Shown: positions 38,296 to 49,399 of the stretch, one piece after another | How the letters are laid out: every line of letters begins with the position of its first letter | Numbering within the stretch: position 1 is the stretch's first letter | NCBI GenBank assembly: GCA_963573385.1 | Contig: CAUYLG010062937.1 | Coordinates: forward strand, 1 to 64,000 | Length of the DNA: 64,000 nt | Reading direction: 5' to 3' | Origin: Cacajao melanocephalus | Lineage: Eukaryota; Chordata; Mammalia; Primates; Pitheciidae | The notes under the pieces: generated by a model | The model's input: the letters and a program-made list of their open reading frames with translations, nothing else | What the model was told of the DNA's origin: nothing | Database searches by the model: none | Position numbers and translations under genes: made by a program

Positions 38296-38592
38296 AAGCA
38301 GTTGGGTTCAGTGACTTACACCTGCAATCACAACACTTTGGGAGGCCAAGGCAGGATGAGGGCTTCAGCCCAAGCGTTCAAGATCACCCTGGGCAATACA
38401 GGGAGATCCCATCTCTACAAAAAGTAAAAAAAAATCAGCCAGGTGTGGTGGCACACACCTATAGTCCTAGCTATAGCTGCGGCAGGAGGATTACTTGAGC
38501 CCAGGAGTTCAAGGATGCAGTGAGCTATGATTGTACCACTGTACTCCTGCCTGGGTAATAGACCGAGACCGTCTCTTAAAAACAAAAAAACA
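38296..38592 (+). mobile_element. AluJ-like, full length
   Basis: Sense Alu beginning cagttgggttcagtgactta and ending gagaccgtctcttaaaaaca. Confidence 0.9.
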
Positions 38593-39169
38593 AGCGTCAC
38601 AAAACCCAAACAATTAAAGTGCATGGAGTTCATTTATCTTTTGGACCAAATTCTAGAAAGAGTAATTAGTAAGTTTATCAACAAACTAAAAACAAGAAGA
38701 AAAAGCAGATTGTGTGTGGTGGCAGCAACACGGGATTGGTAAAAGGAAAGGCACCAACAGGGAAGGATATAGACAATAGTAAGGTGTGATGATGGAAGCC
38801 CAAATAAAAGGGAGCGAAAAGGCAAAAAAAAAATGCATTAAAAAAAATTCACACGAGAAAGCCAGAAGCAAGGATTCTGGCCATTGATTGTACAGTAGGA
38901 GCAAACAATGCTATTTATTTCACCCACCTCTCATGGTCATGAGAACAACTTTAATTCATAGGAAAAGTCATGGTATCTGCTATATAAGCTAATTGTGGCT
39001 TCAAAAAAAAAAGTTTAGATAATCAGAGGACTATATCCCATTACACGGAAATTTCGAAAGGGGGAACATATTGGTGGAACACTGTTTCCTCACACCACAT
39101 AAATGAGGTAATAATGTACATTTTCTCTGGTGCACTCAAAGTAGATGAATCCTATACAGAGGCTGGGGG

Positions 39170-39620
39170 CTGTATCCAACAGAACTTTTTGTGATATTGA
39201 AAATGTCCCATAGTTGCACTATACAATATGTGACTACTGAAGACTTGCAATGTGATTAATGTGAATAAGAAACCGAATTTTTAAGTTTATGTAATTTTTT
39301 TTTGAGATAGAATCTCACACTGTCACACAGGCTGGAGTGCAGTAGAACAATCTCAGTTCACTATAATCTCCGCCTCCCAGGCTCAAGGGATCCTCATACC
39401 TCAGCCTCCTGAGTATCTGAGATTATAGGTGTGCACCACCACACCCAACTAATTTTTGTATTTTTAGTAGAGATGGGTTTTACCATGTTGGCCAGGCTGG
39501 TCATAAACCTAAGTTTATTTAATTTTAATAGCTACATGTGGCTTATGACTACCATAGTGAACAGCGTAGAGTCCTTCATAAAATTGGTCATCAACATGCT
39601 GATTAAAAAGAATCTAAGTT
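39170..39620. mobile_element. hAT-like DNA transposon split by an Alu
   Basis: 'ccaacagaactttttgtgat' and 'gaagacttgcaatgtgatta' on the left and 'gctacatgtggcttatgact' on the right read as one common DNA-transposon repeat. The Alu at 39,299 interrupts it. Confidence 0.5.
39299..39510 (-). mobile_element. 5'-truncated Alu with TSD
   Basis: A 16-bp duplication (aagtttatgtaatttt at 39,283-39,298; aagtttatttaatttt at 39,511-39,526; one mismatch) brackets an Alu that lacks its 5' end. This fits truncated target-primed insertion. Confidence 0.9.
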
Positions 39621-39664
39621 CTATTAAATTCTAAGTTACATTAAAAGAAAACAACACTATTTAT

Positions 39665-39802
39665 GGCTAGGCGTGGTGGCTCAAGCCTGTAATCCTAGCA
39701 CTTTGGGAGGCCAAGGCAGGTGAACTGCTTGAGCCCAGGAGTTCGAGACTAGCCTGGGCAATGTGGTGAGACCCAGTATCTATTTAAAAATAAAAAAAAA
39801 AT
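39665..39802 (+). mobile_element. Single Alu left monomer with TSD
   Basis: 138 bp: one left arm plus an A-rich tail, bracketed by the perfect 11-bp duplication acactatttat (39,654-39,664; 39,803-39,813). So it inserted as a monomer. Confidence 0.9.
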
Positions 39803-40014
39803 ACACTATTTATAAAAACTTGTAAAATTTCTTATGTTTAAGAGACCTGGCAGGTGAGACATTGCTAACTTAGTATAATCACTTGTAGGCCACTAAGTAA
39901 TTTTAAAAATCTTAATTTACATTGTACTATGACACTGGAGTGAATATTTAGGCACCACCTGTAGAAAGCTCCAATTCACACAAAATAAATGGCTTCTAGA
40001 CCATAGCTCAACGG

Positions 40015-40415
40015 ATTCATAAATTCATTTAACAATTACACTGAGCCCTAATCATGTCTATGCTTAGCTTTAAGAAAACCACAGTAAACATGGTAGATTC
40101 AATCTCTGCCCTGAGAAAGTTTATAGTCTAATAAAAGTAATCTCAGACCAAAGGAAGCTCTAAAAGGAAAATCAACAGATGATAAGATAATTGGATAAAG
40201 GTTAATTTGGGAGAGGGCACACAGAAAGGCCTCTCTGAGGCAATAACGAATGACCTGAGGCCCAAAGATGAAGCAGCCAGCCAAGCTACTACCTTTCCAG
40301 GCAGATTAGCCAAGGCCAAGAGGCAGGAAGATGTTTGGCTTGCTACTGGAGTCAGGTTAATGAAATCCCAGCACAGGGAAGTTGGGGAAAGGGTGCCAGA
40401 TGAACTTGGAAGTTA
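40015..40415 (+). mobile_element. L2-like fragment
   Basis: 'acagtaaacatggtagattc', 'gagaaagtttatagtctaat' and 'aaggcctctctgaggcaata' follow the same L2-type repeat as 35,190-35,760. It stops just before RPE exon 2. Confidence 0.45.
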
Positions 40416-40486
40416 AAAAATCAACCATCCAGTTTTCCTTTACTTGAGCAACGCATCCAGCTTTAGACGGTGTAACACCCACTTAC

Positions 40487-40566
40487 CAAAGAAAGGGTCC
40501 TGGCCTAGCTGCTTTCGAAGGCTTTCTACCACAGGGTGACCAAAGGTGATGTTGGGAACAAAATGC
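40487..40566 (-). CDS. RPE: RPE coding exon 2
   Basis: Acceptor cttgtag, donor gtaagt. It reads [20 protein letters not shown], then GQDPFF with one base of Asp68 left over. It covers beta-strand 2 and the following helix of the barrel. The intron between exons 2 and 3 is 5.66 kb. Confidence 0.97.
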
Positions 40567-40804
40567 CTACAAGACAAACAAAATCTACTCTGAAAATGTT
40601 TTCAATTCAGTTTCTGTATCTCTCTCAATATGAATTCTGACAGGGGTTGAGGGGATTGTATGCAATGTTTTTCAATTTAACAATCATCAGTATTAAATAA
40701 TACTAAAAATACTGGGTCATTTTGGTTTTACTAGGTAACGTCTTCTTAACATTTTAACAAATCATGTCACATATATTTTCACAGTGATTTGACTCTATAA
40801 TTCA

Positions 40805-40925
40805 TAACCCATGACAGGTAGAAACGGAGAGATGACAAAATAAAAAACCCTCAGGTTTTATGACTTGCCCAAGTCACACACTAGTTAGTAAGTTCTGGAC
40901 TCCTAATATTGGTCTCCTGAATCCT
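40805..40925 (+). repeat. MIR fragment
   Basis: 'cccaagtcacacactagttag' is the MIR core wording. Confidence 0.5.
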
Positions 40926-41039
40926 AGGCTGTCACAGGAGGCCTGTGGCTACTTCTAGTCACTTCTATCACAGGGTACTAAATGACTGTTTCTTTAAACT
41001 TTCTTAAAGATGACTAGTAAAGAAACGTGATGTGCTTAT

Positions 41040-41204
41040 TAATAATGACCACCTTTCACTGAGGGTTTACTATATGCCAAGCATTGTACCTCCTTTCATC
41101 TTCACAACAGCCTTATAAAGTAGATGCCATTATTATCCCCTTTGAAGAGCACAAGACAAATAAAATCCTTAAGTAACTCAGTTAATAATTTGTGAAAGTG
41201 GATT
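41040..41204 (+). repeat. MIR
   Basis: 'ttactatatgccaagcattg', 'cttcacaacagccttataaa' and 'tattatccccttt' occur in MIR order. The next Alu inserted at its 3' edge. Confidence 0.75.
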
Positions 41205-41220
41205 CAAATTAAGTCTACCA

Positions 41221-41530
41221 GCCGGGTGCAGCAGCTCACGCCTATAATCCTAGCACTTTGGAAGGCTGAGGCAGGCAAATTATTAATAAAACTTGAGGTC
41301 AGGAGTTTGAGACCAGCCTGACCAACACAGTGAAACCCTATCTCTACTAAAAATACAAAAATGAGCCGGGTGTATTTTTACTGGTGTGGTGGCGTGCACC
41401 TGTAATCCCAGCTACTCAGGAGACTGAAGCAGGAGAACTGTTTGAACCTGGGAGGTGGAGGATGCAGTGAGCCAAGATTGTGCCGCTGTACTTCCAGCTT
41501 GGGCGAGACAGCAAGACTTTGTCACAAAAA
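41221..41530 (+). mobile_element. Alu with TSD and small insertions
   Basis: Flanked by a 16-bp duplication with one mismatch (caaattaagtctacca 41,205-41,220; caaatcaagtctacca 41,531-41,546). Short AT-rich extra bases occur near 41,281-41,292 and 41,370-41,383. Confidence 0.93.
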
Positions 41531-41599
41531 CAAATCAAGTCTACCAGACCCAAAGTACTTATCCTTCACCCTAATCCAGTTAATCATTTTGTTCTATCA

Positions 41600-41735
41600 C
41601 TAGTTCACTTAAATATTTAACAGAACCTCCTATATGCAAGTACCATACTAGGTGCTTCAGAAAACTGTTTTGTAAAGAAATATGCTACAGTTCCTGTTTA
41701 TCCTAGGAGCTTACAATCTCACTGGCAAGAGATGA
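41600..41735 (+). repeat. L2 fragment
   Basis: 'ctatatgcaagtaccatact' and 'aggagcttacaatctcactg' match the L2 3' region. Confidence 0.55.
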
Positions 41736-41798
41736 CAGAGACTGACAGCTAATGACTTACCAGATGACAGAGATCAACAGCTAATGACAGCTAATGAC
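41730..41798. repeat. Short tandem cluster (cagctaatgac)
   Basis: Two similar units of about 33 nt containing agatgacagaga and acagctaatgac, plus a third agctaatgac. Local slippage-type duplication. Confidence 0.8.
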
Positions 41799-41826
41799 TC
41801 AATGATTTGACAGAGCTGAAATCCCC

Positions 41827-41908
41827 AGTTCCCTTTACATTCAAGTGGCCCATGTGACTTTACATCCCAGTTCCTAGTTCCCTTTACATCCAAGTGGCCC
41901 ATGTGACT
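41827..41908. repeat. 33-bp direct duplication, 49-bp period
   Basis: agttccctttacat...ccatgtgact occurs at 41,827-41,859 and 41,876-41,908 with one mismatch. Confidence 0.9.
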
Positions 41909-42689
41909 CTCACCACTGGACTGTGAGTGCAAGTGATCTGTCATTAGAGAGTCCAGAAGGTTAAATAGAATTCCTTTCCTATTGCCACTTTACCTTTCTG
42001 CCAATAAAACCCTTACAGAATGGCAGAGCTACAGGATGGAAGAACACTCACACCGAACTCTTATGTGAATGAGAAACTAGAATGCTAAGCTACTGAAATC
42101 CGGCCTTGGTTAAAGCAGCAGGTATTATCTTATATGAGGATTATAAGAAAAGCTATACAATACAGGCAGGCAACATGTGATCATAGATGAAACATATATA
42201 AAATAAAAGCAAGTATTAGAGAACGTTAAGAAAGAAGTTGTTCATGAGATTTACAAAATAGGATTTATAAAGAAAGATGGAAAAAGAAACAAAGGTAGAA
42301 AATGAAGCAAAAGCAGAAATAAGCAAGTTATATTCAAAGACGTGGAGAGTGGTAATGACCAACTTTGGCTAGTGTAAAAAAAGATGGGAGGTAAGTAGTA
42401 TCAAAAGGTGTCAAACGCCAAGCTCAATGTCTGGATTTCTGCTGTAAATATGAAGTAAGATCTTAAAGCAAGAAACATTAATAAATAAGATAGAATGGGA
42501 AATAAATTGCAAGAAGGTAGGTAATTGCAATTGCCACTTGGTAGGCAGCAAGGCACACTGAATGACAAGGAATGGCAAAACTGATGGGATCTGTTAAATG
42601 ATTAGGTGTGTGGGAGGGGAGTTAAAATACAAACTATGTTTAAGATTTTACACTTAGATGAGAAGTAGAATGAGTGTTAATAAAAAACA

Positions 42690-42905
42690 AACTTATATGT
42701 GGGCCACACAAAGTTCTAAAGACTTTCTAGATATTAAATCATTAAAACCTCCTAACAACCTTGTGAGGTAGGTACTTTTATTACCTGTATTTTACAGATG
42801 AGGAACAGAGGCCCAAGGTCACACAACCAGTAAGTGCTGGAGACAGGAGTTAAACATAGGCACTATGGCTACAAAGTCCAGGCTCTTAACTACTATGCTC
42901 ATCTG
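42690..42905 (+). repeat. MIR, well preserved
   Basis: 'cctaacaaccttgtgaggta', 'tattttacagatgaggaaca' and 'aaggtcacacaaccagtaag' in MIR order. Confidence 0.8.
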
Positions 42906-44735
42906 TCCCTATAATGACAACTAACAAGAAAACAAACAAACAAAAAAATGGGAAAAAAAGCCCAGTGGGGAAGATTCAAGAGAGAGAGGTAAGGATTCAG
43001 GAGACATCTGAGAGGGACAGGTAAGGTGCATGAGTACAGACACTTTCACCCAATAACACCTTGGTCTTTGGAGGTTTAATTTCTATCATTAAGAAAATTA
43101 TTCTACCATTTGCCTGAGCAATGATTCTCAGGGCTGTGGATAAGATGTGTGTGTTTATTTAAAACTTGAAATAAGGGTCAGAGAAGTAGGCACTAAGGCC
43201 TATTGAATGTTTTACAACTCTGGAATTAAAGATTTCAATTTCACATACTGTTCTTTTAATTTGCTGTGTCTAGGAAATAGTTTTGTTGTCTTAACATTAG
43301 GTTTCATTTATTATGAAAATAAAAGTGTAATAACCACCTCCCAAGTAAATATGAGAACCAAAAAAACCATACACTTTTATTGAGAAAACCTAACAAAACG
43401 TATAAAAGTACTAACCCTAAAGTTATGTGATTTAATTTGTGCTTTTGAAAATCAATTCAATGCACTAGGTTCACGAAGTACATCAGAAGAACAAAAATGC
43501 ACCAGCAGTCTCAAAAAACCCCAAAGGCTATGCTAAGCCATAACAAAAAAATGGCTACAATCCTAAACATGAAGTCAGGGTGTCCCAAATTTGCCAACGG
43601 TAACCATGAGAGCAGTTCTAATGTATTTACAGTCTCTACCTCAAGCCTACTGACTCCAAAGAGGACTGGGAATCTGAATTTTTAACAAATGCTTGAGGGA
43701 GTTAACAGACCAGTTTGGAAAACAATTATTTCACTTTAATGGAGAGAAACTTCAATAAAAAGTCTGCTTCATCATTATTTTATTCTGCCTCTTTTTCCTT
43801 TAAGTTATTTTCCGGAGTTAGTTAAGTCTAAAAGAAATAAAATACAACAAAAAGGTATCCCTTTCTCGGAAGGACTTACTGGAATTAAACTATAATTGTT
43901 TGTAATACAACGTTACAATTTTCTCTCTCATGTTCCATCATTAGTCCTAAGCTTTACTTATGTAATTCTAATGCAGTCTATTGCAGACAGATCAAGCCTT
44001 TTACCCTATACCCCAAAAAGGCAAAGATAGAAAGAGAATTAGGGTCAGTATAAAAGGTACAAGACTGTAACAAGAAAGCAATCTTCCTGTGAATCAGGAA
44101 TCAGAAACTCAAATGCTGCTGGGGGTTAGCAGATAACATCAAAGAGCAAAACAGAGCAGATAGGGAAAGGGGCCAAATGAAGAACACATGGCATGACTAA
44201 AGGTGGAGCTGCCCCATTCTGCTCCAGCACATGTCACCTTGTAAGACTGAGGGCCCAGTGCTGCCAAGTCTTCAGATTGTTTTTTTCCAAAAGTCAGAAA
44301 TCCAGTATTAATGTGAAATCTCCCCAGTTTTAAATCCTGGCAACTAATTTAGAAATTATTTGCCCTGCCCGACGGTTAGGATGAACATGATCCATTTATG
44401 TGTTTTCGAGTTTTTTTCCCCCAGAAAATCCACTTGTTCTTTGTTTCACATATCCAATCATGCTAGTGCTCCATCTTCCACAGTATTCCTACAACTGGTT
44501 TCTGACTTTCTAAATGAAGAAATTCAGTTGTAATCAGGGGAGAAACTGAAGGTATTGGTGTGGAGGAGGAGACTAGAAAACAACAAGCACATCCAAAGTG
44601 TAACATTGGATGACATTTTTAAAAGGGGTCAGGGGAAAAAAAAAACGCAAAGGCAGTTTTGGGAGGGAAGGTACATTGTGGTTGGTCACCTTTCTAAAGA
44701 AAGAACACAGCCCACTTTCACAGCCCTAGCCTAGG
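42906..44735. other. RPE intron 1, no recognised feature
   Basis: Mostly unique AT-rich intron. I recognise no Alu, L1 or gene. The open frame at 43,497-43,685 has no family resemblance. Confidence 0.5.
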
Positions 44736-44900
44736 AGACACTGCAGCACATCACATAAGGGCACTGGTACCAGCTCTGCTAGGTTTTGCCTAATCTGGTG
44801 AGACATCAGGGAAGAAGCTGGTTTCCTCCTTTACAAAAGGGAAATACAAACCGCTCTTAACTCAGAGTGTAGAGAAGATTAAAAGGGAAATAATTTTAAA
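44736..44900 (+). repeat. MIR-like fragment
   Basis: 'ggtttcctcctttacaaaag' and 'agagtgtagagaagattaaa' suggest MIR. Confidence 0.4.
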
Positions 44901-45104
44901 ACTGTGTATGCAGAATTCAGGTTTTCCAAACCAAAGTATCTCCTGGCAAAGGGGAAGAGGAATCAATAAAAAACAAATACTTTATCTTTTTATTTTTTTG
45001 TTCCTCAAACTCTGATCCATGGTGAATATTTTATTGAGCTCAGTCTGCCACAGAGCTGGGAGTGGACAAAAGTGACTCCTTAGAGACTCCTCCTATTATG
45101 ATTA

Positions 45105-45350
45105 AGCAGTTCATTCATTCAGCCAACAATAACTAAGCTCCTTATGGTGCTTTTCCAGCAAAGAATACATAGGTGAGCAAAAAGAAGATAAACTTGGCTT
45201 TCAGGGAGCTTATAGGGTAGCAGGAGAGACATGAAATAAGTTAACAAGAATAAGTATACAAATTATTAGCTGCTTTTTTGAGGCCAAAGAATGTCTTAAT
45301 CATTCCCTGTACGCCTAGGACCCACAGAAAGCATTTAATTTGTGAGACAA
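45105..45350 (+). repeat. L2 fragment
   Basis: 'ttcattcattcagccaacaa' and 'tttcagggagcttatagggt' match the L2 3' end. Confidence 0.55.
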
Positions 45351-45367
45351 CGCAAGCTGTTGCATTG

Positions 45368-45570
45368 CTTCCAACCCTGATTCCACCATTTCCTAGTTAC
45401 GAGACCACTGGCAGATGACTTAACCTCTCTGTACCCAATTCTTTGCTGCCAAATGCTGGTGGTAATAACACCACCAATTTCAAACAGTTGTGTGAGTTAA
45501 TTCACACACACACACAAAGCCAGAACAGAAATAGCCAAGTGCTCTTAAACATTGCTATTATGGTTATCAT
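45368..45570 (+). repeat. MIR with CA run
   Basis: 'ccaccatttcctagttacga', 'gatgacttaacctctctgta' and a short (CA)n at 45,502-45,515. Confidence 0.65.
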
Positions 45571-46454
45571 TAATAGTCCTGACTGGTGAACTGAAACAAT
45601 TACTTTCCCCAACCATTCACTTACTCAAACATGGTTTAATTAAAACCAAACTGCTTTCTGTGTCAAAAAGACTCACAAATATACATGTAGCTTGTTCAAT
45701 CCTGTGACCCCCTAGGTGTTTTCTCAGGCACAAAAATGTAACTACTTATCTTTGAGGTACACACTCAATGTCACACACCTGTGAGAGTTTAGGGCTTTCA
45801 AGCACAGGTGTCAAAAATAAAGTATATAAATAGAATTACATATAATGGCCAACTAAAAACCAACCTTTGTGAGAGGTAATATTTACTAAACTTTTCACAC
45901 AGCCTATTATTCTTAGTACTCTATGGTCAAACTTTTGTCTTTATCAGTTGGGTGAACTAAGGTAACTGGGTAAAATGCAAAAGAGAAACAATACATTTAA
46001 CCATATAGAGCAATGAAAGACAAAACTCTTCAAAGTCAGATGAACATTAAAAAGAAAAGGAAATCATCATCTTTTGAAAAGAACACCAATTTGCAAATTG
46101 AATGAGGGAACAGAGTTTTTACCTATTTAAAATAAATTTATTTTTCCATCCCCAGCCAAGATAATGGCGTTTATGACTTTTATAGTTAAAAGTGGGGCCT
46201 CAGAGAACGACTTGGCAAACCCAGGAAGAGCAAAGTTGCAAGTCTGTTACAATCTTCTGTAATCAGGAGGGAGTCTTACTACTTTCTCTGGGTTTGTTTC
46301 CTCATTCTACAACCAACTTCAGAAACTAATATCCTGATTCCAAACAATATTAGGTGCTATAACTACAGTGCTTACAAATTACTTACAAAAAACTGACCTC
46401 CCTGAAGAGCAGGGTGCCTGAAGAGAAAATAGACAGGAAAATCAGAATTTTAAC

Positions 46455-46795
46455 AATGATGCAACTAACAATTATAGAGAACTTAATATACGCCAGGCAC
46501 TGTAAACTTTACATGTAATCGCTCATTTCATCTTCCAAAGATGCCTAAGCGGTAGGTTCTATTAGTAGTTCCATTTTTCAAATTATGAAACTGAAGCTCA
46601 ACGAGGTTAGTGGCTTGTCTAAGGTAACCCAGGATGTGGCAGAACTCGGGAACCTCAGTGCAGGTGCCAAGTTTAATCGTTACAGAAGTCTGTCTTCCAG
46701 CTTTGCCACTAACTAGCTCTATGAGCTTGAGCAAGTCATGCTTCTCCCCTTGGGCCTCAGTTTCTCTAGCTGAAAGTAAAGAAACGTCCTAAAGA
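46455..46795 (+). repeat. Two adjacent MIR copies
   Basis: One MIR at about 46,455-46,670 (tatacgccaggcactgtaaa) and another at about 46,685-46,795 (gccactaactagctctatga; ggcctcagtttctctagct). Both end just before the CpG-rich block. Confidence 0.7.
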
Positions 46796-46859
46796 TTTAA
46801 AGTTGCTTCCGGGTCCTAAGTGATGGAAGACCACACGTTGTGTGGGGGGAGGGGAGGAG

Positions 46860-47370
46860 TTGAGATTTGGGACCCGGCCGCAACCCAGGATGCCGCGTCG
46901 GGTCCGCTCCTGCCAGGACCGCCAGGGCTCCTACCCCATTCCCCTTCTAGCAACGCATTCAGAGTGAGGCGCTCGGTGGCACTGGGACGCGGTACATAAA
47001 CAGGCACTCCATAAAGGTGCGCTGATCCCGCCCCCCCGCGCTGTAAGCCCGACCGGAGTCCGGAGGAGTTACCCGTCCATTACATCCAGGTGCAGATAAT
47101 CGGCCCCAGAGTCTAGCATCCGGAGGCACTCGGCCCCTAAATTGGCCAGATCGCTGTTGAGGATGGACGGGCCAATCTTGCAGCCAGACGCCATACCGCA
47201 GGTTCCCAAGAGCAAGTTACTCCACGAGTCCCCCGGCAAGACTAGACCTTCGCCCCGATTGGGCGCGCAGTTTTGGCCCCGCCCCTTCTCCGTGCAGGCT
47301 TCCGGACTCTACCGGAAGCAGCGACTCTGCAGTGAGGAAGTCCCGCCTCCTGCTGTGGTGAGGCGCTGTT
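46860..47370 (-). promoter_or_regulatory. RPE: RPE CpG-rich promoter and first exon
   Basis: This stretch is the only clearly GC- and CpG-dense block in the window. Upstream of the ATG (47,194) on the - strand I see CCAAT (plus-strand ATTGG, 47,258-47,262), a GC box at 47,275-47,285, and two ETS-type GGAA cores at 47,299-47,305 and 47,311-47,319. No TATA box is seen. This is the layout of a housekeeping promoter and fits a pentose-phosphate enzyme. The exact transcription start cannot be read from sequence. Confidence 0.8.
47073..47194 (-). CDS. RPE: RPE coding exon 1
   Basis: The start codon is at 47,194-47,192. The exon reads [20 protein letters not shown] and ends LHLDVMD plus two bases of Gly41, with donor gtaact. 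It carries Ser10 (substrate contact), His35 and Asp37 (metal binding and catalysis) and Met39. The first ATG lies inside the CpG-rich promoter block and starts the known protein, so the start choice is firm. Confidence 0.97.
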
Positions 47371-47649
47371 AGGGGCTGGCCTGGAGAGGGGTCTGTCACG
47401 GGGGCCTCCTCCTCCTCCTTCTGATCTTCCTTCTTAGGCTGTTTGGATCTTTAAATGCTTGCAGTACTCAAGGTGTTTCTTAACCTTTTTTCGCTTTACT
47501 TCCCCTGCAGTCCCCTCTCCTCGGCTGTTGACTTCACATCACTTTTTGTTTCTCCACTGTTTGCAAATGTGTTCCTTTCCTCTCCAGCGCCTATGCTGGT
47601 CCTTTAAAACAACAGTAAAAACCTTGCTCTCATATTTCTTTTAGAGCTC

Positions 47650-47850
47650 ATCTTTTGAGCTGGAGGAATCTTGGCTTTGCCAGATAGTAGCTGGGTGACC
47701 TGGCAAGTCACTTCCTACTTCGGTTTTCTCATCTGCAAAGACAGTGCCCAGCTTTAGGTTTGTGAAGATTGAGTGAAGCCAGGTAACGCACCCAGCAGGA
47801 TGCGTGGTGCTCAGTACAAAATGGTAGTTGTTATTACCCTCTTTTTCTGC
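47650..47850 (+). repeat. MIR upstream of RPE
   Basis: 'ggctttgccagatagtagct', 'gtgacctggcaagtcactt' and 'cggttttctcatctgcaaag' in MIR order. Confidence 0.75.
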
Positions 47851-47890
47851 CTCTGCACTTACTCCTTCGTATCTTTTTTGTTTTTCCCTC

Positions 47891-48511
47891 TGTTGGGGCT
47901 CAGAAAATGATACCCCAAAGTGAAGGCCTCAGAGGCAACAGTGTTTCTCTGACCTCCTGCCCTGCCCGTAGTCTCATTCTCCCAGGAGGCGGGTCATAGA
48001 AACTAGAGCCACTCTTCCCTAACAAGAGCTATTGAAACCAGAAACCCTTTTCCCTGAAGCCAGCCATAAAACTCAAAAGTGTTACTCTAATTTTCCTCCA
48101 TCTTTCTGTGTAAAAACTGGCCATAACAAAATTATTTGATCTACCTCGATTTTAGGTTATACAACTCCTCTTCTGGAGAAGTTTCTATCCCATATCCAGG
48201 AGGAGGGTATTCTGTACAGAGAGGCCAGGAATCTAAACTGGAATGGCCAAGGCCAGGTCAGTCGATTAGCATTAGATCGCCTATTTTGCTCAATCATATT
48301 TCTACATGGCTGTTTATACTTTGTTGAGCCTAAGTATAAAAATGGGTAATCTCCCCTGTACCTTTGGGTCTTCATTCTGAAGGCTCCCGTGTCAGGTAAG
48401 ACTATGATCAAGTAAGTTTTTAGCCTTTTCTCTTGTTAATCCTCTTTTTGTCAGTGATTTTCAGGAAAACTTTTGGGAGGGTGAAGGGAAAGTTTTCCCT
48501 TGGCTCCTACA
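47891..48511 (+). mobile_element. Solo LTR, ERV class-I type
   Basis: 621 bp beginning TGTTGGGGCTC and ending CTCCTACA (TG...CA), with 4-bp target copies cctc at 47,887-47,890 and 48,512-48,515. A TATA-like agtataaaaatggg lies at about 48,331-48,345. No internal retroviral sequence follows, so it is a solo LTR left by recombination. A 4-bp duplication is typical of gamma-like (class I) elements. Subfamily not assigned. Confidence 0.75.
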
Positions 48512-48848
48512 CCTCTCCAATGCTCATTCACAAATTGTGTAGGTTCTGAACTGTTCACACACAGTTCAGAAATGGATAAGAGTGTCCTGATGCTAAATGT
48601 GCCTAGGGTCAGGAAAAGAGACAGAAGTAAAACCACATGGTGGGGAAAAAATGGAGTTAGCAAGAGCAATCCTTAGGGAGTAAGGATAGAGCACTTTGTA
48701 TAAAAGACAGAACTTGGACCACATGGTGTTTCTGGCCACATTGTGAGGACCACCAGATCTTTAACAATCCCACTGGGAAATCTACTGGTTATTCCAGTAG
48801 GTTAAAGCCTGGGCAAATAAGTTTATTTTTATTTTGAAAGTTAGATTT

Positions 48849-49159
48849 GGGCCAGGTGCAGTGGCTCATGCCTGTAATCCCAGTAGTTTGGGGGGCCGAC
48901 ATGGGCAGATCATCTGAGGTCAGGAGTTCAAGACCAGCCTAACCAACCAATTGGCCCTGTCTCTACTAAAAATACAAAAAAAAAAAAAAAAAAAAAAAAT
49001 TAGCCGGGCATGGTGGCTCATGCCTGTAATCCCAGCTATTCTGAGGCAGGAGAATTGCTTGAACCTGGGGTGGTGGAGGTTGCGGTGAGCCAAGATTATG
49101 GCATTGCAATCCAGACTGGGCAACAAGAGTGAAACTCCATCTCAAAAAAAAGAAAGAAA
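48849..49159 (+). mobile_element. Alu with expanded middle A-run
   Basis: Sense Alu with an A-run of about 24 nt (48,976-48,999) between the arms and a tagatttgg copy on both sides (48,842-48,850; 49,162-49,170). Confidence 0.9.
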
Positions 49160-49399
49160 GGTAGATTTGGAAAGCAATGAGTAGAGTAGAGCTAGTTTGT
49201 GGGGAAGGGTGATAGGGAGTGTTTTGGAGGTGTTTAATTGGACGGTGACCTCAGGCCAGACTAGGGAGGTTGACGACGGCCAGCAAGGCATTAACAAAGG
49301 CATACCGCTGGATCCAAAATGAACATCTTCCAGAATGAGTCAACCTCTTCCGTACATTAAAAAATGAAACATACACATCCTAAATATTTTTAGACTTAT

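Noticed and set aside
47142..47372. + strand 76-codon frame across the RPE promoter
   Set aside because: Antisense to RPE exon 1 and the CpG-rich promoter. GC-rich sequence leaves chance open frames. No sign of a separate gene.
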